The position numbers were made by a program, and so were the translations under genes. Shown here piece by piece: positions 40,822 through 50,214 of a stretch of 64,000 bases of DNA. The notes under the pieces were generated by a model. That model ran no database searches. It had not been told where the DNA came from and saw only the letters and a list, made by a program, of their open reading frames with translations. Where the stretch lies: the NCBI RefSeq assembly GCF_014646215.1, contig NZ_BMNA01000002.1, positions 304,874 to 368,873 of the forward strand, given 5' to 3'. Each line of letters begins with the position of its first letter. Position 1 is the first letter of the stretch. This DNA comes from Nakamurella endophytica (GTDB lineage: Bacteria > Actinomycetota > Actinomycetes > Mycobacteriales > Nakamurellaceae).

Positions 40822-41577
40822 GTGCGGTACGTGGCGATCGGTGACAGCTTCACCGAGGGGGTGGGCGACGAGCGCCCGGACGGCACGCCGCGGGGCTGGG
40901 CCGACCGGGTTGCCGCCGGTCTGGCCGCGGCCGGTGAGCCGGTGCAGTACGCCAACCTCGCCATCCGGGGACGCCTGCTGGAGCCCATCGTCACGGACCA
41001 GCTCGAGGCCGCACTCTCCCTGGACCCGCTGCCGACCCTGCTGTCGTTCAACGGCGGCGGCAACGACATGCTGCGGCCCCGCGCCGACATGGCGCGGCTG
41101 GCCCGGTGGACCGAGCAGGCCGTCCGGCGGTGCCTGGACGCCGGCGTCGAGGTGCTGCTGCTCAGCGGAGCGGACCCGTCGGACCGGCTGCCGTTCGGCC
41201 GGGCCGTGCGCCGGCGCGGCGAGGAACTGACCGCGGCCGTCCGGGAGCTGTCGGCCCGGGACGGCATCCGGTTCGTCGACATGTTCCACGACACCGAGAT
41301 CCGGCGGCCCGGCTACTGGTCGGCGGACCGCATCCACCTCGGCCCGGCCGGCCACCAGCGGGTGGCCGAGGCGGTCCTCGCGGCGCTGGGCCACCCGGCC
41401 GCCCCGGGCGACGCCGTCGCCGCCGGGTCCGCACCGCCGCCCGGTGGCGTGCGCACCGAGCTGCGCTACTACCGCAGCCACGTGCTGCCCTGGGTCCGCC
41501 GCCGCCTCCGGGGAACCTCCAGCGGGGACACGCGGCTGGCCAAGCACCCCGACTGGGTCACCGTCGACCCGGCCTGA
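40822..41577 (+). CDS. SGNH/GDSL hydrolase
   Basis: 251 residues without a signal peptide. Active-site blocks: V-A-I-G-D-S-F-T-E-G-V-G-D (nucleophile Ser near residue 9), G-G-G-N-D-M (block III Asn) and S-A-D-R-I-H-L-G-P-A-G-H (Asp and His). Block V and the N-terminal motif resemble actinomycete cytosolic esterases of the TesA/acetylhydrolase type. GTG at 40822 follows GGGAGGTG. A second, only distantly related SGNH enzyme is encoded at 42279. Confidence 0.9.
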   Translation: MRYVAIGDSFTEGVGDERPDGTPRGWADRVAAGLAAAGEPVQYANLAIRGRLLEPIVTDQLEAALSLDPLPTLLSFNGGGNDMLRPRADMARLARWTEQAVRRCLDAGVEVLLLSGADPSDRLPFGRAVRRRGEELTAAVRELSARDGIRFVDMFHDTEIRRPGYWSADRIHLGPAGHQRVAEAVLAALGHPAAPGDAVAAGSAPPPGGVRTELRYYRSHVLPWVRRRLRGTSSGDTRLAKHPDWVTVDPA

Positions 41578-41772
41578 TCGCGGGCTCGTCCGGGGTCGGG
41601 AGCGTGCGACGCCCGACGGCGCGCGCCGGTCCCGGTGGCGCTCTGGTCACGGCCGCGACCGGTGACCGCGGTGACGGCACCGACCGCACCGACCGCGGTG
41701 ACCGCGGTGAGGGCGGTGACCGCCCGGACGGCGGGGAACCGGATCGCCGGGCACCGCACGGGAGGTCCGACT

Positions 41773-42066
41773 TTGGGCAGGTCCACCACACCGGCCGTCG
41801 CCGCGTCCGGCAGCTGGACGGACCCGGACGGCGTCCGGATGCCCGCCGGCGAGGTCCACGCGTGGACGCACGGGACCAACCAGACGGTCTGCGGCCTGGC
41901 GCTGAGCCGCGCGTCGCTGCTGCGCTTCCCGCACGTGCCCTGGACCGAGGTGCAACCGGCGACCGGTGCGGACGCCGACCGGGTGCAGCGCGTCTGCCCG
42001 CGCTGCCAGGCCGCCGCCGGTGGCCGGCCGCGGCGGGGCTGGACCCGGCACGACCCGCGGCCCTGA
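41773..42066 (+). CDS. Small conserved hypothetical protein with Cys/His motifs
   Basis: 97 residues from TTG at 41773, chosen because GGAGG lies 7 bases upstream; the frame is open further left. It has H-A-W-T-H-G-T-N-Q-T-V-C-G-L and, 40 residues on, R-V-C-P-R-C-Q-A-A. Together these supply one Cys, a C-x-x-C pair and two His that could bind zinc. I do not recognise a named family; similar short proteins appear in other actinomycetes, as far as I recall. It sits between two SGNH hydrolase genes on the same strand. Confidence 0.65.
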   Translation: MGRSTTPAVAASGSWTDPDGVRMPAGEVHAWTHGTNQTVCGLALSRASLLRFPHVPWTEVQPATGADADRVQRVCPRCQAAAGGRPRRGWTRHDPRP

Positions 42067-42278
42067 CGGCGCGGGGGACGCCGAGCCCGCCGGAGAGGCT
42101 CCCGGTGTCCCGGCACCGACCGTCCCGCGCGGGATCCTGCAGGGCGGGCCCTGCTGCCGCCGCCGGTCTGGCCCCGGTGTACGAACGACGGATCGCGGGC
42201 AGGCCCGACGACGGCCCGCCGACGCCCGGCGGCCCCGCCCGGTGCGGCCCCCGCAGGACGTCGGACGAGGAGACCTCC

Positions 42279-42935
42279 GTGGACCCCAGGACCGTGCTGT
42301 GCTTCGGCGACTCGCTGACGTGGGGGTGGGTGCCCACCGAGCAGGGTGCGCCGAGCCGGCGGTACGGCCGCGGCGTCCGCTGGACCGGGGTCTTGGCGGA
42401 CCGTCTCGGCCCGGGGTACGCGGTCGTCGAGGAAGGTCTGAACGGGCGGACGACGACCGCCGACGACCCGCTCGATCCGCGGCTGAACGGCTCGGCCCAC
42501 CTGCCCGCCGCGCTGGCCAGCCACCTCCCGCTGGACCTGGTCGTGCTGATGCTCGGCACCAACGACAGCAAGGCCTACTTCCACCGGACCCCGTTCGACA
42601 TCGCCACCGGCATGGCCGCTCTCGTCGGGCAGGTGGTGTCCGCGGCCGGCGGTGTCACCAGCTACCCGGCACCCGAGGTGCTGGTGGTCGCCCCGCCGGC
42701 CCTGTCCGCGATGCCGGATCCGTGGTTCCAGGAGGTGTTCCGCGGCGGCGAGGAGAAGACCCGGCAGCTGGCGCAGGTGTACCGGGCGATGGCCGAGTTC
42801 GCCAAGGTGCCGTTCTTCGACGCCGGGTCGGTGATCACCACCGACGGCGTGGACGGCGTGCACTTCACCGAGGAGAACAACCGCGTGCTGGGCGAGGCCC
42901 TGGCGACGGTCGTCGTCGACGTGCTCGCCGACTGA
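42279..42935 (+). CDS. SGNH/GDSL hydrolase (arylesterase type)
   Basis: 218 residues. T-V-L-C-F-G-D-S-L-T-W-G-W-V-P starts the protein (nucleophile Ser near 11), followed by R-W-T-G-V-L-A-D-R-L, V-L-M-L-G-T-N-D-S-K (block III) and G-V-H-F-T-E-E-N-N (Asp/His block). This is the cytosolic arylesterase/acyltransferase subgroup related to the Mycobacterium smegmatis acyltransferase. GTG at 42279 follows GAGGAGA. It converges with the MFS gene at 42960. Confidence 0.92.
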   Translation: MDPRTVLCFGDSLTWGWVPTEQGAPSRRYGRGVRWTGVLADRLGPGYAVVEEGLNGRTTTADDPLDPRLNGSAHLPAALASHLPLDLVVLMLGTNDSKAYFHRTPFDIATGMAALVGQVVSAAGGVTSYPAPEVLVVAPPALSAMPDPWFQEVFRGGEEKTRQLAQVYRAMAEFAKVPFFDAGSVITTDGVDGVHFTEENNRVLGEALATVVVDVLAD

Positions 42936-42959
42936 CCCGCCGGCCGGCGGCGGCACCGG

Positions 42960-44342
42960 TCAGCCGCCGGCGGCGGCCCGGTCCACCCGGCGCAGCGACC
43001 GGTCGGCCACCGTCACCATCAGGAACAGCGACGCCGCCGCCAGCATGACGACGGCCAGCTCGTGCAGCCCGTGCGTGTCGGCGCTGGCACCGAACGCCGC
43101 GCCGCCGGCCGACGAGGCCAGCATGGCCCCCAGGTACAGGAACGTCCGGAGCAGCCCGGCGGAGGCGCCGATGCGCGCCGGGTCGGCCTGGTGGTACAGC
43201 GTGTTCTGGATGGCGAGATTGGTCAGCCCCTGCGGGATCCCGAGGAGGGCCGCGATCCCGACGAGGAACACCACAGCGGCCCCGGGGTGCACGAACAGCA
43301 GCAGCACGCACACCACCACCTGCCCGACGGCCCCGACCAACAGCTTGGCCCGGATCTCCGGGCGCCGGCCGGTGAGCGTGGTGACCAGCATGCCGATGCC
43401 GAACGTCGGCAGCAGCACCAGCCCGGCCGCCGTCGCGCTCAGCCCCCGGCCGTCCTCGAGCCACTGCGTGAAGCCGTAGACGAAGGAGTAGCTGACCGTC
43501 GCCGCCGCCACCGCCCGCAGGTAGGTCAGCAGCAACGGCACGTTGCCCGCGAAGACCCGGACGTCGACGAACGGTTCCCGGCAACGCAGCTCGCGGACGG
43601 CGAAGGCCGCCCCGGCGACGACGGCCAGACCGGCGAGCCAGAGCCGGGCCACCCGCAGGTCCACCAGGAACAGCAGCAGCGCGAGCAGGGTCGCGGCGAA
43701 CAGCAGCACACCCGGGACGTCCAACCGTTCCCGCTCGCCGCCGGCGTCCAGGACTGCGCCGCGGGGCAGCACCCGGGCGCCGAGCACCAGGCAGGCCAGC
43801 GACAACGGCACGTTGACGGCGAAGGTTGCGCGCCAACCACCCAGCGCGATCAGCAGGCCGCCGAGTGCGGGACCGACCACCGCGACGGTCTGGGTGGACA
43901 GCGACAGTGCCGTCAGCACCCCGGCCGGGCTGCTGCGGCCGGTGCGCCGGGCCTCGCTGCGGATCAGGTACATGGCCGACGGGTACCCGGCGCAGGTGCC
44001 CAGGCCCAGCACGACCCGGGCCACGACCAGCACGCCCAGCGACGGGGCGAGCATGCCCAGCACGCCGGCGATCCCGGTCAGCGCGGTCCCCACCAGGTAC
44101 AGCGGGCGGGGGCCGTGGAGGTCGACGAGCCGGCCGACCAGCGGTTGACCGATCGAGGTGGCCAAATACAGCGCGGAAATCAGCCAGGCGGTGTGTGCGG
44201 CGGTGGCGTCGAACGCCGCGGCGATCGGCACCAGCGCGACGGCGATGATCGAGGTGTTGATGGGGTTGAGGACGGCGCCGAGCATCATCGGCGGCAGCAG
44301 CCGCCGGTCGAAGGACTCCGCTCCGGCCGCGGGCGCGGTCAC
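42960..44342 (-). CDS. MFS drug-resistance transporter (DHA2-like)
   Basis: 460 residues, about 14 hydrophobic segments. It has P-I-N-T-S-I-I-A-V-A-L after the first loop (the D-x-T-I-V-N-V-A-L position of DHA2 pumps), V-G-R-L-V-D-L-H-G-P-R in loop 2-3 and a motif-C-like G-P-A-L-G-G-L. The usual Asp in helix 1 is replaced (N-P-I-N-T). GTG at 44342 has no clear ribosome site, so the start could be slightly different. Substrate unknown. Confidence 0.88.
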   Translation of the reverse strand: MTAPAAGAESFDRRLLPPMMLGAVLNPINTSIIAVALVPIAAAFDATAAHTAWLISALYLATSIGQPLVGRLVDLHGPRPLYLVGTALTGIAGVLGMLAPSLGVLVVARVVLGLGTCAGYPSAMYLIRSEARRTGRSSPAGVLTALSLSTQTVAVVGPALGGLLIALGGWRATFAVNVPLSLACLVLGARVLPRGAVLDAGGERERLDVPGVLLFAATLLALLLFLVDLRVARLWLAGLAVVAGAAFAVRELRCREPFVDVRVFAGNVPLLLTYLRAVAAATVSYSFVYGFTQWLEDGRGLSATAAGLVLLPTFGIGMLVTTLTGRRPEIRAKLLVGAVGQVVVCVLLLFVHPGAAVVFLVGIAALLGIPQGLTNLAIQNTLYHQADPARIGASAGLLRTFLYLGAMLASSAGGAAFGASADTHGLHELAVVMLAAASLFLMVTVADRSLRRVDRAAAGG

Positions 44343-44477
44343 GCCGACCGGGGCGCCGGACGGTGACCGTGCCGCGGCGCCGGGGCCGGCCGGCGCCCCG
44401 GGAGCGCTGCCGGCGACATGATCGACAGGCTAACCGCGCCGCCACCGTCGACGCGGGCCGGTCTCCCCGCCGGCGCC

Positions 44478-45764
44478 TCAGGCCTCACCCGGCTGGCCCG
44501 GGCGCTCCAGGTCCAGCTGCCGCAGCACCTGGTCGACGGCGGCCAGCACCGAGCCCTGCAGGATCCACAGGTCGGTCCGCTCCCGAGGATCGATGTCCAC
44601 GATCATCAGTTCGGCCAGCACCGCCCGGGTCTCCCGCACCACCTGCAGCAGGCGGTCGAGGGACTCGTCCACGCGTCCGGCGCCACCGGTCCCGTACTCG
44701 GCGCCGACCAGGTCGCCGAAGGTGCGCAGCCCGGTCGCCAGGTCGTCCAGCACGACGGCGAAGGCACGTCGCAGGTCCGCGCCGGGCGACCCCTCGTCCA
44801 CCGGGTCCGCTGGGTCCACTGTTTCCACTGGGTCCGCTGGGTCCGCCGGGTCAGCCGCCACGGTGCCCGCGGGGCGGTCCGCCGCGGCGTCGCCGACCGA
44901 CCCCTGCCGGGCGACCACCACAAGCAGCGCGCGTTCGGCCGCCAGGCAGCGGTCGAGCCGGGCCAGCGCGGTGCGCAGCCCCGGGTGCACCTTCGCCACG
45001 GTCAGCGCGCGCGGATTGAGCCGCCGGCGCTCCTCGATCTCCTGGACGGCGGACGCCGCGGCGGTGCTGTCCGCGTCGATGTCGTCCGTCCACGCCAGCC
45101 AGGCCGCGACCTCCTCGGGGTCCGGGGGCCGGTCCCCCAGCGTCAACGCCACCTCGTCGAGCAGCGCTGCCTGCGACCGGGCGATCCGGCGCACGGCGTC
45201 GCTGGCGCCGGCGTTGGGGATGGCGACCGGGACCAGCAGGCTGAACGCGATCCCGACGGCGGTGCCGACCAGGGTGTTGGCGACGCGGACCTGCGCGGCC
45301 AGGTCCGGGGACGACACCGCCAGGATCAGCATGGCGCTGATCGGCGCCTCCAGCGACTGCTCGCCCAGCCGCAGCACCTTGGCCAGCACGAGCGCCGCGG
45401 CGATCGCCAGCGCCAGGCTCCACCAGGACAGCCGGATGGCGCTGGCCAGCCCGACCGCGACCAGCACGCCGGTCAGCACCGCGCCGACCCGGACCAGGCC
45501 CATGTACAGGGTGCCGACCGTCGACGCCTGCACCACCAGCAGAGCGGTGAGCGGCGCTGTGAGGTCCTGCAGACCCGGGGACAGCGCCTCGGCGACCACG
45601 TAGGCCACCACCGACGCCGCCGTCAACCGGGCGATCTGGGTCGCCGCCGACCCCACCCGCCGCGGGACCTCGGACCAGGTGGCCGGCAGCAGCGGCCACA
45701 CCCACCGCAGGGCGCGGCGCCGGACCGCCCGGCTCAGGGCCTCCCATCGCACACTGACCACCAC
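44478..45764 (-). CDS. FUSC/aromatic-acid-exporter-like membrane protein
   Basis: 428 residues. Six membrane helices fill the N-terminal half (T-A-P-L-T-A-L-L-V-V-Q-A-S-T-V-G-T-L near residue 60 is the family hallmark). A long soluble helical half follows, interrupted by a Pro/Asp/Val-rich stretch from imperfect 9-base repeats near 44806-44850. Such proteins are thought to export aromatic carboxylic acids. The start is chosen at GTG 45764, about 25 bases after a TATGGT box; GTG 45752 is possible. No partner membrane-fusion protein is encoded nearby. Confidence 0.8.
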   Translation of the reverse strand: MVVSVRWEALSRAVRRRALRWVWPLLPATWSEVPRRVGSAATQIARLTAASVVAYVVAEALSPGLQDLTAPLTALLVVQASTVGTLYMGLVRVGAVLTGVLVAVGLASAIRLSWWSLALAIAAALVLAKVLRLGEQSLEAPISAMLILAVSSPDLAAQVRVANTLVGTAVGIAFSLLVPVAIPNAGASDAVRRIARSQAALLDEVALTLGDRPPDPEEVAAWLAWTDDIDADSTAAASAVQEIEERRRLNPRALTVAKVHPGLRTALARLDRCLAAERALLVVVARQGSVGDAAADRPAGTVAADPADPADPVETVDPADPVDEGSPGADLRRAFAVVLDDLATGLRTFGDLVGAEYGTGGAGRVDESLDRLLQVVRETRAVLAELMIVDIDPRERTDLWILQGSVLAAVDQVLRQLDLERPGQPGEA

Positions 45765-45991
45765 GGGACGAGAAGGGTTGCACGCGTGGCGGTCACCATA
45801 GTCCGCCGGCCACCGGACGTCGGACGGGGCGCGTCCGTGGCCGCCGGCGCGGGACGGGCCGACCCGGTCGTGCCGGCGCCACCGGTCGGTGGGGGGCCGG
45901 GGCCGGTCCTCGACGACACCGCGGGGCCGCGCCGCTCCCCGGTGGACGGGGGCGACGCGGCCCTGCAGGTGCACCCGCCGGTGCGTCCGGG

Positions 45992-47431
45992 TCAGGCCCC
46001 GACCAGCTCCGCGGGCATCGCGCCGGCGGCCGTTGTCGCGGTGGCTCCGGCAGCCGCGCGGCGTCGGGCCGGCAGCAATACGGCGATCACCGCGGCCAGG
46101 GCGACGGCGGCGGCACCCACCACGACCGCCGGGCGGGCGGCGTGCACGTACCCGTCCGGCGTCAGCTGCCCGCCGGCACCGGTGAACACCGCCGTCAGCA
46201 CCGCGACGCCCAGCGCGACGCCCACCTCGCGCAACGTGGCGTTGGTGCCGGACGCCTTGGCGTGGTCCTCGGGCCGCATGGTGGCCAGCACCGCGGTGGA
46301 GGACGGGGCGAAGATCAGACCCATCCCGACGCCGGCCAGCAGGAAGCCCGGCACCATCTCGGCGAAGCGCGCGTCCGGGGACATCACCAGCGCCGTCGCC
46401 AGGATCCCGGCCGCCAGCAGCACCGATCCGGCGACGACCAGCAGCCGGGTGCCGATGCGCGGTCCGAAGACGCCGGCCAGCGGCGCCACCACCATCGGCG
46501 CCAGGGTCCACGGCATCGTCATCACGCCGGCCTCCAGCGGCGTGCGGTGCTGCACCACCTGCAGGAACTGCACCAGGATGAAGACGGCACCGAACGCGCC
46601 GAACGAGAAGGTGACGCCGACCAGGTTGATCACCGTGAAGCTGCGGTCGCGGAACAGCCGTAATGGCAGCATGGGCGCGGCGGCGCGGCGCTGCCGCAGC
46701 AGGAACAGGCCGAGCGCCAGCGCCCCGCCGCCCAGCGAACCGAGCACCTGCGCACTGGTCCAGCCCGCGTCGTTGCCGCGGACGACGCCGAAGACGACAC
46801 CGAACACCCCGATCGCCGCGAGTGCCGCCCCCGGGACGTCGGCGCGGACCCTGGCACCGAAGCCGTTCGGCAGCGCGGCCGCGGCCAGCGCCACGGCCAC
46901 CACGCCGACCGGGACGTTGAGCCAGAAGATCGCCTGCCAGTTCCAGCCCTCGACGACCGCCCCGCCGACCAGCGGTCCGACCGCCACACCCAGACCCGAG
47001 ACACCGCCCCAGATGCCGATGGCCAGCGACCGCAGCCGCGGCGGGACGGACGCCGCCACCAGGGTCAGTGACAGCGGCATGACGGCGGCCGCCCCCGCAC
47101 CCTGCAGCGCCCGGGCGAGGACGAGCACCGTCGAGTCCGCGGCGAGCGCGCAGGCGGCCGAGGCCGCGGTGAATAGGGCGATGCCGGCGACGAACACGGT
47201 GCGCCGGCCCCACCGGTCGCCCAGGTCGACGGCGAGCAGCATCAACGAGGCGAAGGCGAGCGTGTAGGCGTTGGTGATCCACTGCAGCTGGGTGACGGAG
47301 GCGCCGAGATCCGCGTGGATCACCGGCAGCGCGCTCGTCACCACGAGGTTGTCGAGGGTGGCCATGAACATCGGCAGGGACGCCGCCGCGATGGCGAGCC
47401 ACACCGGTCGGGACCGTGGGTGCTGGGACAT
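45992..47431 (-). CDS. MFS multidrug efflux pump (DHA2, EmrB/QacA-like)
   Basis: 479 residues with 14 predicted helices. Hallmarks: F-M-A-T-L-D-N-L-V-V-T-S-A-L-P in helix 1, D-R-W-G-R-R-T-V between helices 2 and 3, R-A-L-Q-G-A-G-A-A-A and G-P-L-V-G-G (motif C). It exports hydrophobic or cationic drugs in exchange for protons. ATG at 47431 follows AGAGG. It is divergent from a TetR gene, and two TetR-type palindromes fill the gap, so drug-inducible control by that repressor is likely. Confidence 0.94.
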   Translation of the reverse strand: MSQHPRSRPVWLAIAAASLPMFMATLDNLVVTSALPVIHADLGASVTQLQWITNAYTLAFASLMLLAVDLGDRWGRRTVFVAGIALFTAASAACALAADSTVLVLARALQGAGAAAVMPLSLTLVAASVPPRLRSLAIGIWGGVSGLGVAVGPLVGGAVVEGWNWQAIFWLNVPVGVVAVALAAAALPNGFGARVRADVPGAALAAIGVFGVVFGVVRGNDAGWTSAQVLGSLGGGALALGLFLLRQRRAAAPMLPLRLFRDRSFTVINLVGVTFSFGAFGAVFILVQFLQVVQHRTPLEAGVMTMPWTLAPMVVAPLAGVFGPRIGTRLLVVAGSVLLAAGILATALVMSPDARFAEMVPGFLLAGVGMGLIFAPSSTAVLATMRPEDHAKASGTNATLREVGVALGVAVLTAVFTGAGGQLTPDGYVHAARPAVVVGAAAVALAAVIAVLLPARRRAAAGATATTAAGAMPAELVGA

Positions 47432-47446
47432 GCGGACCTCTCGTTG

Positions 47447-47491
47447 GTAATCCGATGATTACTTGGGACGTTAGTAATCCGCTGATAACCT
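47447..47491. promoter_or_regulatory. Paired TetR operators and leaderless promoter
   Basis: GTAATCCGATGATTAC (47447-47462) and GTAATCCGCTGATAAC (47474-47489) are two 16-bp sites, centres 27 bp apart. The first is a perfect 6-bp-arm palindrome, the second has one mismatch. TAACCT (47486-47491), the likely -10 of the TetR gene, overlaps the second site and lies 7 bases before its GTG start. Confidence 0.83.
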
Positions 47492-47498
47492 GTCAAGC

Positions 47499-48119
47499 GT
47501 GGTGGTCGAGAGCCTGTCCGGACGCATCCCCGCCGAGCAGCGGCGCGAGCAGATCCTGGATGCCGCGATCGAGCAGTTCGGCCTCTCCGGGTACGCCGGC
47601 ACCACGACCGACCAGGTCGCGCGCGCCGCCGGGATCAGCCAGCCGTACGTCGTGCGGATGTTCGGCTCCAAGGAGCGGCTGTACGTGGCGGCGGTCGAGC
47701 GTGCCCGGGACGCGGTGCTCGACGCCTTCCGGGCGGTGCTGGCCGCGCCGGCGGCGGAACCCGACGGCCACCTGATGGCCCGGCTCGGCGCCGCGTACAT
47801 CGACCTGGTGCAGGACCGCGGGATCCTCCGCATGCTCATGCAGGGCTTCCTCGGCGGCGCCGACCCCGTCGTCGGCCCGGTGGCCCGCGCGGGCTTCCTG
47901 GAGATCTACCGGATGCTGCGGGACGAGGCCGGCCTCGCGGCGGCCGACGCCGTGGACTTCCTGGCGCACGGCATGCTCTACAACACGCTGCTCACGCTGG
48001 CCCTGCCCGAGGCGGCCGACGACACCGGCCGCGAACTGCTCGAGTGCGCCTTCGGCGCCAAGCTCGACCTGGTGCTGCGGGCCGTCGGTCCGGGCTCCGG
48101 CTCGTCCGGTCGCGCCTGA
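47499..48119 (+). CDS. TetR-family repressor of the divergent efflux pump
   Basis: 206 residues. DNA-binding part: I-L-D-A-A-I-E-Q-F-G-L-S-G-Y-A-G-T-T-T-D-Q-V-A-R-A-A-G-I-S-Q-P-Y-V-V-R-M-F-G-S-K. The ligand domain includes R-L-G-A-A-Y-I-D-L-V-Q-D-R-G-I-L-R-M-L-M-Q-G-F, as in repressors of drug pumps. GTG at 47499 lies 7 bases after TAACCT without a ribosome site, so the mRNA is probably leaderless and self-repressed. Confidence 0.93.
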   Translation: MVVESLSGRIPAEQRREQILDAAIEQFGLSGYAGTTTDQVARAAGISQPYVVRMFGSKERLYVAAVERARDAVLDAFRAVLAAPAAEPDGHLMARLGAAYIDLVQDRGILRMLMQGFLGGADPVVGPVARAGFLEIYRMLRDEAGLAAADAVDFLAHGMLYNTLLTLALPEAADDTGRELLECAFGAKLDLVLRAVGPGSGSSGRA

Positions 48120-48194
48120 GCTCGAGGTCCGGCCCGCCCGGTCGGCTGCGGTTCCCGGCCCGGCCCGCTCCGCCGGTCGACGGCGCACGCCCGG

Positions 48195-49802
48195 TCACCC
48201 GGCGGGGTCGTCCTGCAGCTCCAGCACGATCTGCTGGGCGTCGACCGCGGCCAGGGCCGCGGCGAGGGCATCGGCGTCGAACGCCCCCTCGTCCCGGGCG
48301 TCGAGCAGTGCGCTGCGCTGCGCGACCAGCCGGGCCAGCGCCGGGCGGTCCGACGGCTCCGGGACCGGCACGGCGTCCAGCAGTGCCTGGATCTGCGCGC
48401 GCTGGGTCCGTCCGACCTCCGGATCGGCCGTCGTCGGCCGGATCCAGCGGACGAAGGCGGCCAGCGTGCCGCCCTGCAGCAGCAGCGACAGGGTCGCCAC
48501 GGCGAAGGCCACCAGCACCAGCAGCGACCGGTGCGGCGTGTCGTCCGGCAGGGTCTGGGCGGCGGCCACGGTCACCGCGCCGCGCATGCCGGCCCAGACG
48601 AGCACCCCGCCGTCGCGCCAGCCCAGCGGCGTCCGCAGGAAGTACTCGATGTCGGCCAGCATCCGCCGGGCGCGGGCGGACCAGCGCTGCACGTCGAACC
48701 GTCGCCGGCTGCCGCGTGCGGCGAAGCGTTCGGCCCACAGCTCGGCGGTCCGCGGATCCTCGACCGCCCTGGCGGCGCCCGCCAACCGGGATTGCAGGCG
48801 CCGCCGCCGTTCGGCGCGCCGCCGCAGCCTGGTGACCAGCGGGGCGACGTAGAGCGCCCGCACGGCCAGCACCAGGACCAGGGCTCCGCCCGCCACCAGC
48901 ACCGCGGCGGCCACCCCGGGTCGCTCGTCGCCGACCTCGCCGAGCACCGCCGACAGCTCGAGCCCCATCAGGAGGAAGACCGCACCCTCGAGGACCAGCT
49001 CGACGGTCCGCCAGTTCTGCGTGTCGGACAACCGGTGCAGCGGCGACAGCAGGCGCGGCCCCCGCCGACCGGTGACGATGCCGGCGGCCACGGCGGCCAC
49101 CAACCCGGACGCCCCGACGGCTTGGGCGGGCACCGATGCCAGGAACGGCACGGTGAACGAGAGCACCGTGTTCACCGTGGCGTCGGAGGTCCGGGCGCGC
49201 ACGCGGAGGTTGACCCTGCTCACCACCACGCCGATGACGGTCGCCGCGGCGACCGCCCAGGCGAACCGGCCCACCGTGGTCCAGAAGGAGAACGAGCTGC
49301 TGACCGCCGCGATCGCGGTGCGCAGCAGCACCAGGGCGGTCGCGTCGTTGAGCAGGCTCTCGCCCTCGAGCATGGCCATCACCCGGGACGAGACGCCCAC
49401 CCGCCGGGCGATCGAGGTGGCGACGGCGTCCGTCGGGCTGATGATGGCGCCGAGCGCGATGCCCCAGGACAGCGCGAGGCCGGGCACCACCCAGTGCAGG
49501 TAGAAGCCGACGGCGACGGACGTCAGCACGACGAGCACCACGGACAGGCTGCCGATCGGCGCGAACTCGCGGCGGAAGTTCATCGCCGGCAGCGAGGCCG
49601 AGGCGGCGTACAGCAGGGGCGGCAGGACGCCCGCGAGGATCCACTCGGGGTCGACCCGGACCTCGGGGGTGACCGGGACCAGGCTCACCACGATGCCGAC
49701 GACGACCAGCACCAGCGGCGCGGCGATGCCGAACCGTGCACTGACCATGCCGCTGCCGCCGATGGCCAGCAGGGCCAGCACGCCGACGACCAGCAGCTCC
49801 AC
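48195..49802 (-). CDS. CPA1-family Na+/H+ antiporter (NhaP-like)
   Basis: 535 residues with about 12 helices and a cytoplasmic tail of about 130 residues. Family blocks: P-P-L-L-Y-A-A-S, G-A-I-I-S-P-T-D-A-V-A-T (the Asp of the transport site), L-E-G-E-S-L-L-N-D-A-T-A-L-V and G-M-R-G-A-V-T-V-A-A-A. It exchanges sodium or potassium for protons to control pH and salt. GTG at 49802 follows GGGGAGGG; a TACGGT box (minus strand, 49853-49848) could be its -10. It converges with the TetR gene at 48119. Confidence 0.93.
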   Translation of the reverse strand: MELLVVGVLALLAIGGSGMVSARFGIAAPLVLVVVGIVVSLVPVTPEVRVDPEWILAGVLPPLLYAASASLPAMNFRREFAPIGSLSVVLVVLTSVAVGFYLHWVVPGLALSWGIALGAIISPTDAVATSIARRVGVSSRVMAMLEGESLLNDATALVLLRTAIAAVSSSFSFWTTVGRFAWAVAAATVIGVVVSRVNLRVRARTSDATVNTVLSFTVPFLASVPAQAVGASGLVAAVAAGIVTGRRGPRLLSPLHRLSDTQNWRTVELVLEGAVFLLMGLELSAVLGEVGDERPGVAAAVLVAGGALVLVLAVRALYVAPLVTRLRRRAERRRRLQSRLAGAARAVEDPRTAELWAERFAARGSRRRFDVQRWSARARRMLADIEYFLRTPLGWRDGGVLVWAGMRGAVTVAAAQTLPDDTPHRSLLVLVAFAVATLSLLLQGGTLAAFVRWIRPTTADPEVGRTQRAQIQALLDAVPVPEPSDRPALARLVAQRSALLDARDEGAFDADALAAALAAVDAQQIVLELQDDPAG

Positions 49803-49853
49803 CGTGCCCTCCCCGGGTGACGGCGCACCGGCGGGCGCCTGTCCGGCACCGTA

Positions 49854-50214
49854 GCGACCAGCACCCCCGCGACCGGCCCCGACCGGCCATCGACCCACCA
49901 CCGTCCGGCCGCGTCGCGGCGCGGACGGCCGGCGGGCGCGCGGCGGTGGCCGCCGACCTCACCGGCGCGGGAGCGGCGGTGCTGTCCGGTCGGCTCCCGG
50001 CTTGACGCCCCGTGCCGATTGCCGGGCTGCGGCGAACGGTTTCGGGTGGCGTCCGGCACGGAACCGTGCCGGGGACGGGGCGATGTCCGCAGCGGCCGGC
50101 ACGGCCGGCATGGCCGGCGCCGTAGACGGTGCGGCGCCGTGCGGGTGGCGCCGTGCGGGTGGCGCCGTCCCCCGCGTCCCGGACCACCGACGCGCCACCC
50201 GGAACGGAGACACC
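49854..50214. other. Intergenic region with a short tandem duplication
   Basis: About 360 bases between divergent genes. I see no supportable gene. A 14-base unit (GCGCCGTGCGGGTG) is repeated 2.5 times at 50134-50168. The open frames here look like chance frames in GC-rich DNA. Confidence 0.5.

Noticed and set aside
44478..47402. A 974-residue MFS-FUSC fusion
   Set aside because: The N-terminal part is an Arg/Gly-rich out-of-frame reading of the true MFS gene (45992-47431); only the last 428 residues are protein-like.
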